Below are positions 22,025 to 33,817 of a stretch of 64,000 nucleotides of DNA, one piece after another (positions within the stretch are counted from its first letter, which is position 1; each line of letters begins with the position of its first letter). This stretch comes from Deroplatys truncata (taxonomy: Eukaryota; Arthropoda; Insecta; Mantodea; Mantidae). The notes beneath the pieces were generated by a model, which was given only the letters and a program-made list of their open reading frames with translations, was not told the origin of the DNA and did no database searches. The stretch is taken from positions 37,439,501 to 37,503,500 of the forward strand of contig CM060989.1 of the NCBI GenBank assembly GCA_030765065.1. The letters run 5' to 3'. Both the position numbers and the translations under genes were made by a program.

Positions 22025-22195
22025 GAAGGAAGTGTTCCAGGTTTAGGTTTAAGGTACCTCCCCGCCCTGTTCCAGTTATGAGGACGAGAAAAACCTGGAG
22101 AAAACTCCATGGAGGACGTTGCTGGCGGGGTTTAAACTGTAGAACTCTCGTTCACGAAACCATCCCTTACGACCTAGCCTACCCGTGTCGGTGAA
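22025..22195 (-). mobile_element. possible tRNA-derived SINE (unassigned)
   Basis: On the minus strand a B-box-like AGTTTAAACCCCGCC is followed by AGCAACGTCCTCCATGGAG and a body with CCAGGTTTTTCTCG. The A box is not convincing. It may also be plain degraded repeat. Confidence 0.35.
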
Positions 22196-22284
22196 ATTGA
22201 ATGTAGTACATATCATAATCCAATGTAGTTTTTTTAAAGTTGTAATTTATTTTAGTTATCATAAAAGAAGAGTTAGACAATGGA

Positions 22285-22790
22285 CTACAAGTTGCGTTCG
22301 ATTCCCGTCGACCGCTCACACTTACCATGGGTTTTTCGTGGTTTTCCCTGGTCGGTAGGCAAACGCTAGATTGGAGTCTAAACTACCACGATTTCCTTTC
22401 ATAATTTCCCTTCCAGTCCATTTCCTTCTCATATTTCAGGTGTGCTTCTACATTTCATGACTTTTGGCGTGCCGGACAGATGGCGCGGTTGCTTGCTCAA
22501 AGGAAAGAGCACTTACTCTCTGTGGATACTAGAGGGTTGCTTGATCTACGGGTCGTTCATCGCCTTCTCTAGGCAGCTCCAGCAGTGAGAGCACCTTCAA
22601 ACCAGGAACTGTTAGCGACTTCCGCGCATCTCTGTGGCGTGTCTACCTTCGCCCTGTAACCTCTTGTGGCTCCTTTACTTCACCTTTTCCTCCAGTGAGG
22701 TGGTAGCCACAATAGAGCTATATAGGTCGCTGTGTGCAAGTATAGCCTATACGTATTATAATAAACATCGATCCAAAATAGCCGGTAGAA
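22285..22790 (+). mobile_element. SINE family 2-like copy and tail
   Basis: GTTCGATTCCCGTCGACCGC (B box) is followed by CCATGGGTTTTTCGTGG and a family 2 type body. The 3' part at 22595-22720 (TTAGCGACTTCCGCGC, ACCTCTTGTGGCTCCTTTAC) is shared with 44395-44505. The A-box side is truncated. Confidence 0.55.
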
Positions 22791-24325
22791 GTAAAAGCGA
22801 ACCTGCTTATAAATTCTGATGATGTAATTGTGAATTCCTACATTACAGTTTGGCCTTCCACTGAGAGGTGTTGAACAACCTGAGCGCAACCTTTCTTATT
22901 GATTTCTTTGACAGAAGCGCAGCATCGCCTAAGGTTTGTCGCAGAGCAATATAGCAAAGCTTCTTTTATCAGACAGGCCTTTGCTCAGAAAAAAGATCGT
23001 TCTTCCTTTCTCTCCAAGGAACCCTCACTATCTCGAGTTTTCTAAAAGCAAAGGCATTTCCTCTTGGCATACGTTACTTCTAGGGCAGATAAGATTACAG
23101 TGCCGCAGTATTGAGACAATATACACAATTAATCAACCTTTGGAAAATAAATCTCGTAGAATAGGAAATGCTGAAATATCTTAAAAGTATGTCTTCGGGT
23201 GTAATTGTTTTGTTTACGGTTTCTTGCAAAACATATGTCAAAATACAACATTTAGAATAGTCTTGAGTTTCAACTCAGATTTCCAAACTCGAGACAATGT
23301 AGGTAGACTCCGTCTAATAATTAATATTCAGTATCAAATTTTAAATAAAAGCGTAAGCAAGTGATTAAAATAGTAATGAATAATAATAATAATAATAAAG
23401 TTAATATTTAAAGTTAATAATGGTACACGATGTTTGTAATTAATTATACAACAATTCTTATTTAAAACCTTATGTAATATTTTGTGTAAGAATTAGAAGA
23501 CAGTGAAGGATTAACATTTTTGGTAGACGAGAAGTAATTAGTGGCTCAATCCGGGAGGTATGTCTAAAGGCAGATTCCAGTCGCTGTAATCGCAGGACTT
23601 GCATTTTGTGCAACAGCCTGTTATTGCTAATAAGTTTGTACACATACTTAAAGAAATCTTGGTTGTTAGGGAATAGTGCAGTTTCAATTGGTGTTGAAAT
23701 ATCGATCAATCCTTCCCTTTTTGAGAACCAGCCTACTCCTATCCTGTCTTCGTAAGGCGTAACGCGTTCTATGAAAACAGCGCCTTACTAGGCCATACTT
23801 CTGGACCTTCAAATTCGTACACCATGTATCTTATTGACCCCCCCCCCCAAAAAAAACAGGCAATTTCCAATTGGTACTTTTGCCTCGTTAATATTTATTT
23901 CCCAACAACTTCTGTTCCTTAGTTTCTTAGGAAAAATGATGTCTGAATCAGTTGACTGAAAAGCAAGTAATGGTTTCTCAAACCAGATTATAGTAACATA
24001 GCAATTACTTGTGATGATAAAAACTTAACGTTATAAACTTATCAACCAAATGACTAAGAACTTTTATTGGGCTTTTATTAATCCCAACATCTTTCCTGTT
24101 AGTTACTCTTAGGAGTTTGAAACTATATTCATCAAAGTCTTAGCATATCCATCAGTGAAAAAAGGCCAAAAATACCAAAATTAATAAATGTATATTTTAG
24201 CATTATTCTTATTACAAAACCTCTACTTTAATTCTATGTATCTTTAACAACTGTAGGAGCTTTCAAAGCCTGTCATGTAGTGAATTAAATGTCTACATAT
24301 AAGCTTAGCTTCCTATAAAATTGCA
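22791..24325. other. gene-free stretch
   Basis: I recognise nothing definite. A poly-C/poly-A junction lies at 23839-23858. A minus-strand open stretch at 23470-23709 (79 codons, containing LHKMQVLRLQRLESAF) has protein-like composition but no family I know. Confidence 0.3.
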
Positions 24326-24329
24326 GTAA

Positions 24330-25170
24330 AAAAATCTGATGTGATACATTCACATGACTTTGTCTACCCTATATTGTTTATTACTGGGGAACTCAAACTA
24401 TTCTTACTAAAGTTTGTTTTATATCTATCTCATATTAATCGAAATAAACATTTATAGGAATAGATACATTCCACATTTCGTTATAGATACAAAGGGAACA
24501 GCGATAGTCAAATGTTTAAGAAGTGGACGCTATAAGCTGGCCTTAAAATTCTATATTGTTTTCATGCAATTGCGAGATACAACTGAATGTTGACAGGACT
24601 TTTAAGAGAATGACAAAGAAATAAACAATTCGAACCTTAAATAACGGATATCTCAGAAATGGTTTATAGCACAAAAAAGTATTTGAAATAAATTGTGTGT
24701 TTTAAAGAGCTCTACATGTTTTGTGTAGTACGTTTTCGTCCATCGCTTAACGTTTACTAGTTTACAAGATTATACAAAGTTCTTTCCGAATGAAGAGGAC
24801 TTCAGAGGCTATGCCCAAAAAATTCAGGATTTAAATTTTATTTGCGTGTAAACATCTTTAATCTTTAGAGTCATTTTTTAAAAATATTGAAAAATCTCCC
24901 ACGTAAAGGGTAGTTTGGGGTGGAGGATTTACCTGAAAATATTGTGTTGCATCTTTGGAAGATACTGAACCCAAATATCAAGGTTTTATTTATCTGACTT
25001 TTCGTTTTTGAGTTACGCTTTTCACACACACGGACCTTTATCTAAAAATGATTCTTTTCGGGGGTCTCAAAACGTGTATTTCCGGTGTAATCTCGATATC
25101 GAATTCTTGGATGGAGTGCAATACCTTCTCTAGCTACTGTGTACGTGGTAGATAAAGTAAAAACGACAAA
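24330..25170 (+). mobile_element. H-family repeat, near-complete copy
   Basis: Starts TCTGATGTGATACATTCACA and runs through the ATCGAAATAAACATT, AATAACGGATATCTCAG and TCTTTGGAAGATACTGAAC blocks. It ends TTCTCTAGCTACTGTGTACG, GGTAGATAAAGTAAAAA, with a weakened terminal stem. Confidence 0.85.
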
Positions 25171-26085
25171 GTTTTCCTAAATTAAAGTTAACTAGCCAAG
25201 TTGCAACATAGGTGAACTTATGTAAACAACTTATTGCCTTTGTCTATTGCTGTTGTATAACCTCTAACGACAACAGAGTTGATTAATTGATTGGTTGAGG
25301 GTGTCACTGACAAGATATTTTGCACGCGACTAATTTACAGTGTATTGTCACAGGTTGACTTTCCTAGGATCACTACAGGTATAAATGACGTTAATGATGT
25401 GATTATAACAGTCAAGCATAGATCAGCATTTTGCCTTCCTCGTTCCCTCGGTTGCAACTGTATAAAATAAGAGGAACTGAATCGAAGTAGGTTATAAACT
25501 GCTTGGAGCCATTTCTCCTGGAGATGAAAGTTTAATGGAGTCGTTAGAGGAGTGAAACATGTCCATAAATCTTGCGGAGTCGAATAATCCATATAAATCA
25601 ACATCCTGTTCCTATTTCATGCGGATTAATACCCTATATCACCGGTCGTTTACTCAGAGCTGGTTCATCATTGTACCAGAACAGAAGGAAGTAACCGGAC
25701 TTTGAAAGTCTTGGGGGTTGGTTTCACGGTTTGGCTAAAGTAATGTAACGTTTTCCATTAGTGCAACCAATCTCTAGGTAATTACTGCAAGCTATTAAAC
25801 TGTGCTGAAGCCTAGACATCTTTGCTATAGGGTGTTACTGCCCAGACAGCTGAATTGCCTTAAATGTTATGGGTATAAATATGCAGGAATGGTACAGGTG
25901 AAATATTAACACAGGAATTCAATTAGTTAATTTATTATGACTTTGAAGTATTATGCAATTTAAGTATAAGTATAAGTGCATACCGTCTTTCGTACTGACT
26001 GACAGTGCTTTAGTTAATTTAAAACACTCTCTTTAAAATATTTCGCATGTTTTGAAATTTTAACGATAATAAAACTGCATTATAT
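25171..26085. other. gene-free stretch
   Basis: No gene or repeat family recognised. A minus-strand 89-codon open stretch at 25335-25604 has no motif. Confidence 0.3.
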
Positions 26086-26430
26086 TGTTACATGTTGGGG
26101 TGAAGGCCGAAAAGGTTACCATAAAGTGATTAATTTAGGTCACCGCAACTCGCTGGCAGCAAAAGCTCCGGGACCTTGGTGTGTAAAGATTACATAACAC
26201 ACATTACCTGGGATTTATTCACAAAAACGTTTGGCGGCTCTACATAATTAACAAAGGAAACAGGATGGAGGGAGATGCCACAAATCGTAGACCGGCCACA
26301 CACACGACTGGTTCCAACGACCATTTCCACTCGAGTGACGCTATCTTGCCCCCACCAACCGTATCTAGCCGAAGCCAGACACAGCTGACGTCATATCAGA
26401 CAATTTCAAATTGATCTTTCCCTTTGGCGT
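26086..26430 (-). mobile_element. possible LTR 3' end, family F copy 1
   Basis: It shares with 28765-29000 an edge TGTTACA, a GGGG-rich block followed by AAAAGGTT, and on the minus strand a polyadenylation-like GTGAATAAATCCCAGGTAAT (GAATAAACCACAGGTGAT in the other copy). This is what an LTR 3' half on the minus strand would look like. The other boundary and a target duplication were not established. Confidence 0.35.
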
Positions 26431-26481
26431 GGTCCGCGCCAAAAGGAGACCCAATAAAGCTATGTGTGGTAGCAAGCAACA

Positions 26482-26805
26482 ATGCAGCACAACAGTGCGT
26501 CTGGTAATGACAGTAAAATTAATAATGCGTCACAATATGTGTTTTCACTTGCACAAGTGGATGCTATGTCCACTAAACTGTTCATATATTTCTGCTTTGT
26601 AGCACTCCTACTTCCACAAATATTTCCTTTTACGGAGGGCGAAGAAAGCAGCAATAAATTTAGATCAGTTATTCACCAATCAAGATGTAGGCAAGTTAAC
26701 TTGCCATGTCACTTTGCCTCTGTGTTGAGTTGTCTGTCTCTTCTCTCTCCACCCGGGGGACGTCGCTGGTTCTCACATTCGCCGCAAGAGCGCTGCTGTC
26801 TCTGA
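26482..26805 (+). other. candidate small secreted-peptide reading frame (unrecognised)
   Basis: A 107-codon open frame. From the internal Met at 26566 it begins MSTKLFIYFCFVALLLPQIF followed by PFTEGEESS, a layout like a signal peptide (short basic start, hydrophobic core, small or acidic region). The rest, with two Cys-containing stretches, matches no family I know. The frame overlaps sequence that may belong to family F, and there is no defined promoter or splice evidence. It could equally be chance. It is listed only because the leader-like segment stands out. Confidence 0.2.
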
Positions 26806-27164
26806 CGTAGAGTGTAACCATAGCGAATGGGGACGCACTAACGGCAACATTGCTGTTACTTAGTCCGTGTAGGTTCATCTAGAGAAGCCATACTGTGTGG
26901 CAATGAATTCCATCTGGTCATCTCGAAGAAAAGACGGAGGGGAGGAGAAAATGGTTCAGTACCTAGGATTATTGCTTCCGCCAGCCGCTAAGTTATCGTG
27001 GGGAAGGGTATATTCGAAAATTCAAGAGCGAGATACATACTGCGCTTTGTTAATGTCTTCTATTAGTTTGTTATTATTATGCATTACATATTTTAAACAG
27101 ATCATAGGCTTTCTATGAGTTATAAAGTTAAAATTACCCTCTTTGTTCTCTTTTTTATCATTTC
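26806..27164. other. gene-free stretch
   Basis: Nothing recognised; AT-rich with one mixed-composition patch near 26740-26830. Confidence 0.3.
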
Positions 27165-27506
27165 CATTAATAATAATTTGTGTCAAATATATTTTCTATG
27201 GCGTTAACCATTTCTTAGATATTCTTTGTTTTTTGTTTACATTTTAAATACATTTCTCAACCAGTAAATCGCTATTCGTTTTGCCTCATGCAAGCAGCAT
27301 GTCATTTCAAAGCCATCATTTAGCGACCCCGCTTTTAAACATCTGACTATCGCACTGACTTTTCCCACTGTGTAACCTTCTTATACCTGCAGCGAATGTG
27401 TAATGAAAGTTTATCTCCATTATGAAGAAGTGATAGAAAATAAGGTTTTATAGGAATAGTGTGTAGATAGGTGACTAGAGAATGTTATGTGAATGCAACA
27501 CATCAG
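27165..27506 (-). mobile_element. H-family repeat, 5' part, reverse
   Basis: Minus-strand internal and 5' end blocks (AACCATTTCTTAGATATTC, TCTGACTATCGCACTG, ACTAGAGAATGTTATGTGAAT). It lies in tandem with the next reverse copy. Confidence 0.65.
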
Positions 27507-28355
27507 AATTTTTTACTTCCTGTACCACGTACATAGCAAGTAGAGAAGATGTTGCATTCCGCATGAAATTTCGAAACCGAGATACATGTTTTGAGGCCCC
27601 TTGAATTAAAAAAAAGCATTTTTAGAAAAAGTCCGTGTGTGTTAATGTGCGTGCTGTGAACAGCACAACTCAAAAACGAAAATTCGGATAAATGCCAAGC
27701 TTGGTATTTAGAATCAATATATTATAAAGATGCGACAAAGATTTTCAGGAAAATTCCCCCCAAACTACCCTTTACATGGAAGATTTTTCGAAATGTTTTT
27801 TTTTCTAAAAGAAAAACTCAGGATTTTCTTAAAATACCATATATTAAAAGGTATTTATATGACAAATCATATGTATATCTTGAATTTTCTAGAAATAGTA
27901 TGTGAAGTTCTCTCCATCCGGAAGGAATTTTCTACAATCTTGCATAACTGGTAAACGTAACATGATAGACGAAATTGCTCTACACAAAAAAATGTAGATG
28001 TCTTTAAAACAAACAATTTATTCCAAATAACTCTTATTGTGGTATCAGCCGTTTCCGAGATATCCATTAATAATGATTCGAATTGTTGAATACTTAGCAA
28101 TTCTTTCGCGATGTCATGGAAGGAGTATGGGATTTTAAAGCCAGCATATAGCGTCCAGTTCTAAAACATTTCACTATCGCTATTCCCTTTGTACGTATCT
28201 ATAACAAAATGTGTAATACAGCTATTTCCGGAAAGGTTTATTTTCAATTAAAATGAAGTAGATAGGAAAATAAACCTTCATAAGAATAATTTGTATACCG
28301 GCTAATAAACCATAGAGAGGAAAGAAAGCCATATGAATATAACACATGGAATTTT
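27507..28355 (-). mobile_element. H-family repeat, near-complete reverse copy
   Basis: The left end carries the 3' region ACTTCCTGTACCACGTACAT. It continues through CAAACTACCCTTTACATGG, TAAACGTAACATGATAGAC and CTATCGCTATTCCCTTTG to GAAAGCCATATGAATATAAC at the right. Confidence 0.85.
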
Positions 28356-28764
28356 CTTATTTAATGTCGCTTCTAAATCTAGGATAGATATATAGCGACG
28401 ATTACCTGTAAGTTCATTAATACATATTGGGACTGGTTTGTTGTGTTGGGGTGTAAGTCGTGTTAGAAGTAAAACTATAATTTAATATTAATTTTGTGTA
28501 GTTAGTGATTATTCTTATTAGTTAGTGTTAAATACCTTGCCTGGGCCTAGCTGCATTCGGAGTATAAGGTCCCTTCTTCTTGCTTCTTATGTACGTAGTC
28601 GGCTAAGCCGCCTCTTATGTAGGGCTTACACCCCCTAGGACTTACAACCGTGCCTAGGGTCAGAGGCCTGTCGAGGAACAGACGTAGATTGAATCAGAGA
28701 ATGAAGAACCTGGAACGGGGGATCGGCACATAGCCAGGTATGAGAGTGAGGAAGAGGATGATAT
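28356..28764 (-). mobile_element. unassigned sequence with a SINE 2-like 3' piece
   Basis: 28560-28745 shares with 52880-53000 the words AGGACTT, GCCTAGGGTCAG / GCCTTGGGTCAG, GGCCTGTCGAGGA / GGCTGTCGAGGAGC and GAATCAGAGA / GGATCATAGC. It is therefore a tail fragment of SINE family 2 on the minus strand. 28356-28559 has nothing recognisable. Confidence 0.45.
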
Positions 28765-29165
28765 TGTTACACACTGGGGCGAGACCAAAAGGTTAAAAGG
28801 TTTTCAGCTAAATATTAAATTTTAGTTACCCCAGCATGCACATTGGGAGGATAGCTGCAGAGGCAACAAGAGGACCAGAATCTTAAACAACACATTCCAG
28901 AGCAGACGTGGGATAATTATAACAAAATACACATCATTTCACAATAATCACATCACCTGTGGTTTATTCAGTATAAACACAGTGCCCCTACATCGCGTGC
29001 AAAAGATAAAGAAATAAAGAAATAAATTGCTACACACACGAGGTTACATTCACACACGCTTCACATACAACCCTTTAGACCCAACACTCGACCAAAAGAG
29101 ACGCTCACCACACACTACACAAAGAAAAAACGCTCAATTCCCCCACTCTCCACCCCTAGCTAGGA
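28765..29165 (-). mobile_element. possible LTR 3' end, family F copy 2
   Basis: Edge TGTTACACACTGGGGCGAG, then AAAAGGTT and a minus-strand GAATAAACCACAGGTGATG polyadenylation-like region, in the same order as at 26086. The upstream LTR boundary is lost near the SINE at 29170. Confidence 0.35.
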
Positions 29166-29169
29166 TGAG

Positions 29170-29490
29170 CAGCTAGAAGGTGGCGAGTCGCCACGCCAGA
29201 CGGAACTTCAAAAAACCCCAGCCGAAAGAATTACCCCAATAATACTGTCGCCAACGACGCAATAATGTGTCTGGCGTTACATTGCACACACATACACGCC
29301 ACAATATGAAATTAAGGCGAAATGGATGAAAGGAATGGTGATGATGGAGCAACTGGTGTAATGAATGGCGGGGGAAACTCACCCAGACACCGCTTCGTCC
29401 ACCACAAATCTCATTGCGGGTCCTTGGAATTGAACCCAGGCCGCCTTGGTGGGAGGCGAGCGGTCTAGCCATTCGGCCACGGCGCCTCCT
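29170..29490 (-). mobile_element. tRNA-Ser/Leu-like SINE
   Basis: On the minus strand it begins GCCGTGGCCGAATGGCTAGA (class II tRNA-like A box and D arm), then CGCTCGCCTCCCACCAAGGC and GGGTTCAATTCC (B box), followed by a body of about 240 bp. The acceptor ends do not pair and a long non-tRNA body follows, so this is a SINE and not a tRNA gene. It is a different family from SINE 1 and 2. Confidence 0.65.
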
Positions 29491-29587
29491 AGAAAAGGCT
29501 TATGAAACAAAAGACATGTATATAATGTAAGTGTAATTTAAAAGTAACATACGGGGAGAGAGAGAGAGCTACTTGTTATAAAGGTGA

Positions 29588-30486
29588 TTTTTACTTTCTC
29601 TACTACGTATAGTAAATAATATTGTATTCCACCCAAAAATTCGATACCGAGATTTCACCGGAAATATATGTTTTTTGGAAACATGTCCGTGTGTGTCTGT
29701 GTGTCTGTGAACGGCATAACTCAGAAACGAACAGTCGGATAAACACCAAACTTCAGTATCTTCCAGAGATGCAACACGAAGGTTTTCAAGAAAATCCCCC
29801 ACCCCAGATTACCCTTTACATGGAACATTTTTCGAAAATTGTAATTTTCTCAAAAATGACTCTAACGATTTTGATTAAAGTATCATATGTTTAAGATATT
29901 TTCATGACAAATAAAATGTATATCTTGAATTTTCTGGAAATGTCTCCAAAAGTATTCTTCATTGTAAACGACTTTTGCATAAGTGGTAAACCATAAGAGA
30001 TAAACAAAATTTTACTACATAAAAATGTAGATCCCGTTAAAATACACAATTTATGTCATATACATTGTTTTTGTTGAGTGAACCATTTTCGAGATATTGC
30101 TTGTTATTACCTTAAATTTTTCAATACCTATTTTCTCAAATGGTAATTCGTTATTCATTTTTTTGTCTTGGATATGCAAAGAGTATTAATCTGTGGCAAA
30201 GAGAATGGTGCTACACCTAGCAACCAGCTATTACGAGATATGTCTATGCTTAAAGACTACTGTATTTCTATATTGCCCTTGCAAATACAAAACAAGGAGA
30301 ACATAGTACGCCTTAAGAGATAGTCAAGAACTGGTCGCTATGTGTAAAATGTAATTCTCTTTGCATGTCAAAAGATGGTTTCTGCAAATGTTTATCTCCA
30401 TTAATATGAAATAGATGGAGCATAAGAGTTTGTAAAAATAGTTTGTAAAAGAGTGGAGAAAGTCATGTGAGTGTAACACATCAGAT
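29588..30486 (-). mobile_element. H-family repeat, near-complete reverse copy
   Basis: From ACTTTCTCTACTACGTATAG at the left to GAGAAAGTCATGTGAGTG at the right, with all central blocks. The segment between the CCGGAAATATATG block and the TG run is shortened. The R2-like LINE starts immediately after. Confidence 0.85.
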
Positions 30487-30490
30487 TGTT

Positions 30491-31134
30491 TAGAATCAAA
30501 ACTGATCCTTACGACCCCAGCAGGCACTATTTCTTGAAGTAGGTTTTTATGTATGCTGAATTGCCTACAGAAGTTCACCATGAGTCCAATGACTTGGATG
30601 GAGTTTAGATGGCATTTCTCCTTGTAATATGGAACTGTAGGTTCATATTATATCCTACATGAACTTCTGCCAGTTGTTGTTCATGAGACTCTGTTCTTAT
30701 AGTTGGGTCGATAATGAAACCGGAAGTCAAGTCTGGTGGATTGTCGAGTATATCGTCTGTATTCTGCGACAAGATCCTTCGATTGCTAGCCCTTGAAATT
30801 CTTTGTAAACCGTGTGATGATGTATTCTCAGTTCTTCTAGAGGCAATCAGAGATCTAATTTTATGGTGACGGGTGATCCTCAAAGCCTCACTGAATGGAC
30901 AGGCACTCAAGACGCGTTTAAGGGTTTCCATCTCACTGTGGCAAAGCCGTCAGTGGTTTCCGTCTTGGTTCCTAGCAGGAATTGTACATAGTGAACATAC
31001 ATTAGCAGTAATTTTTATTGCGGTCCTGCAGTCATTGCTGCTGAGCTCATTAGGTTGCTGTGCCCATTTATTACCAGGAGTGTATTCTTTAAACACGATG
31101 ACTCCTTTCCCTTTCTGAGGTAAGGCACATTAGG
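30491..31134 (-). pseudogene. R2-like LINE pol C-terminus, downstream part
   Basis: The minus strand reads ALPQKGKGVIVFKEYTPGNK, WAQQPNELSS, CRTAIKITANVCSL, a degraded CCHC zinc segment (CHSEMETLKRVLSAC), ITRHHKIRSLIASRR, GFIIDPTIRTE and VNFCRQFSIHKNLLQEIV. This order (KGKGV, N+W, L...W..AIK..N, CRHC..ETL.HVLG.C, RH..VR..IA, IDPT.RFE) is the carboxyl region of R2-like LINEs carrying a restriction-like endonuclease. Several stops make it dead. The frame is interrupted at 31135 by LTR C and continues at 31976. No 5' region is present. Confidence 0.75.
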
Positions 31135-31138
31135 AATG

Positions 31139-31975
31139 TGAAAGGGGATATACCACACACACACATAAATACATACATATACACATAGACATATAAAGCA
31201 ATATTAAACAAGAATTGTACATAATAATATAAATCACCAAGAAAGATGTTAGAATATTTAGCACCCAAGAATTGTAAAAGGCAGATTGTATCTTAGATAA
31301 GTAAGGATCGGGCGCTAGCTAATTCCAGGTAAAAGATAATTCTAGATAGAGCCCACCTTTCACCAAGCTAATGAGCAAGGAACTTGAAGCAATAAGGAGA
31401 AATAGAAAGAGACAGATATAGAAAGGAAAGAGACAGAGATATTGAATCTGTTTCCTGACGCGTCACTAGTACGCGTATGCGAAATCTTTTGGAGCAGAAT
31501 ATTTTCATACATAAGGTAACGCGGTCTGAGGACGAATTAGAAATGTCGTTACATTTTGAGGCGTGAAGGTGAGCGTCACTAGGCTTAGGTATAAAAGGGG
31601 AAAGAAAGCCCCAGATTTTCTCTCTCTTATAGAATCTAGTCGACACACAGTGATACTCTCTGGACGACAGATGCACGTGTGTGCATTGGGAAGCGTGTGC
31701 AGTTAGATTAGGCTCCTAATTTATTATAAGTGTGAGAACTGTTACAATGGGAAAAGCTAGCCGCCCATAAATATTTATTTGATAATAAATCACATTTTTA
31801 AGGGAAATGCAGTGTATTTTAATTTGCCTCACCTACGAAAACCTTGATATCCGTGAAAGTAGTTAGGTAGGTAATTATTAAGAATGGAGAAATCAGCAGC
31901 CTCCGAGCTACAATAGCCGGAGACCAACAATGCAGCAGAGGGCATCAATCACAGGAACAACGTTTTCCAGCTACA
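31139..31975 (+). mobile_element. solo LTR, family C, copy 3, inside the LINE
   Basis: It starts TGAAAGGGGATATACC and ends TTTTCCAGCTACA, flanked by perfect AATG duplications (31135-31138, 31976-31979). GGTATAAAAGGGGAAAG (TATA box) is near 31589 and AATAAATCACATTTTTAAGG near 31784. Orientation is opposite to the LINE it interrupts. Confidence 0.9.
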
Positions 31976-32211
31976 AATGATATTTCCTCTTCCGCAGTTG
32001 TTTTCTTACTGCTTTCACGTGGTCTTCTTGGACGATAGACAAATCCAGCTTACTCAAGCACTTTTGGATTTCACCGAATAAGTCACGACAAGTGTTTACG
32101 TGAATATTTAATAATCTCTGTAATATCTTATTGGTAATTACCACTTCACACTTTTTAATTAATACACGCAAGTTCCTCTGCTCCTGTAAAGAATGTTCAT
32201 TATACATTTTT
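31976..32211 (-). pseudogene. R2-like LINE pol, upstream part
   Basis: An open minus-strand frame holds LQEQRNLRVLIKKCEVVITN and IQKCLSKLDLSIVQEDHVKA, ending ...RKRKYH at the LTR. Omitting the LTR and one AATG copy, this frame runs straight into the CALPQKGKGV segment on the other side with a single TAA between them. The upper edge at about 32211 abuts an H fragment, so the LINE is 5'-truncated. Confidence 0.65.
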
Positions 32212-32885
32212 ACTTTCTCTACTACACGTAGTAAGTAGGGTAAGTATTGTATTCCATCCAAAAATTCAAATCTTTAAAGAGCGGGTCGCTATGTGATGGT
32301 TTTTGAAATTCCGTTCTCCTTGCATGGCTAAGAGGGGAACGAATAACGACTTCCCGTTTGAGAAAAATATATGAATTTCAAAATCCGAACCAGTGACAAG
32401 GAATATCTCGGAAATGGTTAACTCCACAAAAAACATTATTTGACTTAAATTGTGTACTTTAACAAGATCTTACTCTGTATGGTAAGATTTTGTTTATCTC
32501 TTACGATTTAGCGGTTATGCAAAAGACATTCATAATTAAGAGGGCTTCAGGGTTTATTTCCAGAAAACTCTAGATACACATTTCATGTATCGTGAATATA
32601 TGTAAAACATATGGTATTTTAATCAAAATCATTAGAGCCACTTTTGAGAAAAACGTTTTCGAAATGTGTTCCATGTAAAGGGTGGTTTAGGCTGGGGTAT
32701 TTTCTAAAAATCTTTGTGTCGTATCCTTAGCTGAACTTAAATACTAATTTTTGTATTCAACCAACATCCAAATGCGTTTTTTGGGTTCAGGGGGCCGCAA
32801 AACGTGTATTTCGGTGAAACCTCAATATCGAATTTTTGGGTGGAATGCAATACTTCCTCTATTTACTGTAAGTACATAGTAGGAA
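32212..32885. mobile_element. H-family repeats, inverted junction
   Basis: 32212-32267 is the 3' end of a reverse copy (ACTTTCTCTACTACACG...). It joins a plus-strand copy from about 32268 (GAGCGGGTCGCTATGTG) to the terminal TTCCTCTATTTACTGTAAG, ATAGTAGGAA. In this copy the terminal stem pairs through TTCCT and AGGAA, a change on both sides. Confidence 0.7.
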
Positions 32886-33520
32886 ATTCGAAAGGGATAG
32901 GAAATCCACAGTATCTCGAATGCAAGCTAAAGACACTGCTGCCTAAGCTATGTTATTAGTTTTTTTAAAATCCTTTAGATCTCATAGTGCTGCTTTAAAG
33001 CGAAATAAAGCCATGGGCACTGGATTGTACTATCCGCCGTCCCCTCCTAAAAAAACTGGCTAGGATTTTAATATTATGGGCCCTCACAGCAAAGCCAGAC
33101 CCGAGGCAAATGCAGAAATATTGATGTGCTAACGAAATAACCTAGAGCGTTCTGGTGATTGGTTTAGCTTTTCGCGCAACATAAAACAAAATAAACACGG
33201 TAGCATAGGACGATAGTCATGCGAATGTGTTGTTTTGTTTATACATACATTGTAATTTAGGGATGGTGTATTTGATTTACGTAACCCCAGCCTTGTAATG
33301 GTATTTGTTGAATATTCAGTGCATGTACATCCCACCTAGCAGTCTAAACTACGCTGCTTATATTGGGCACGCGGTCGAATTCAGGTTACTAAAAAACAAA
33401 ATGACCTAATGCCAGGTCAGGGGGTCAGCGTTTTAATTTGCATCACTAGATATACAACCAGAGAAATCACCAGACAACCTTTTTGCTAAAGACGCACTAT
33501 TTCGGTCTTCTGCTGGTATT
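32886..33520. other. gene-free stretch
   Basis: No gene or repeat recognised; a minus-strand 68-codon open stretch at 33129-33335 shows no motif. Confidence 0.3.
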
Positions 33521-33521
33521 A

Positions 33522-33815
33522 TGAGTCATACCGAGCAGGATGCTCAGGCAGCAACGTCTGTGGTCCACATTCAGGGGGTCCAGATTTCGATCCCTGGTGA
33601 CCCCCCATTCTGACCTACGACGGTCCATTTAGTTCCATTATATTTTCATTCATTCTTCACCCCTTTAGGTCTATTTAGGTTTGGAAGTGTCGGCGATGGT
33701 ATTTCGGTGCGGCGTGGCAGGGAAAACGGATGCTCTGTGGACCTTTCTCCGTCCCTCGGCCTTCGCCTGTTCGCTGGGGTATCCGAACTCCCTTTGAACC
33801 CTTTGGATGGGGTCC
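33522..33815 (+). mobile_element. SINE family 2 copy
   Basis: Degenerate A box (GATGCTCAGGCAGCAACG), B box GATTTCGATCCCTGG, then a body with GGTGCGGCGTGGCAGGGAAAA and CCTCGGCCTTCGCC in the same order as the copy at 15.6 kb. Confidence 0.65.
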
Positions 33816-33817
33816 AA

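Noticed and set aside
30324..30581. An 85-codon minus-strand frame as a gene
   Set aside because: Its first 30 codons are the LINE tail and the rest is H repeat sequence.
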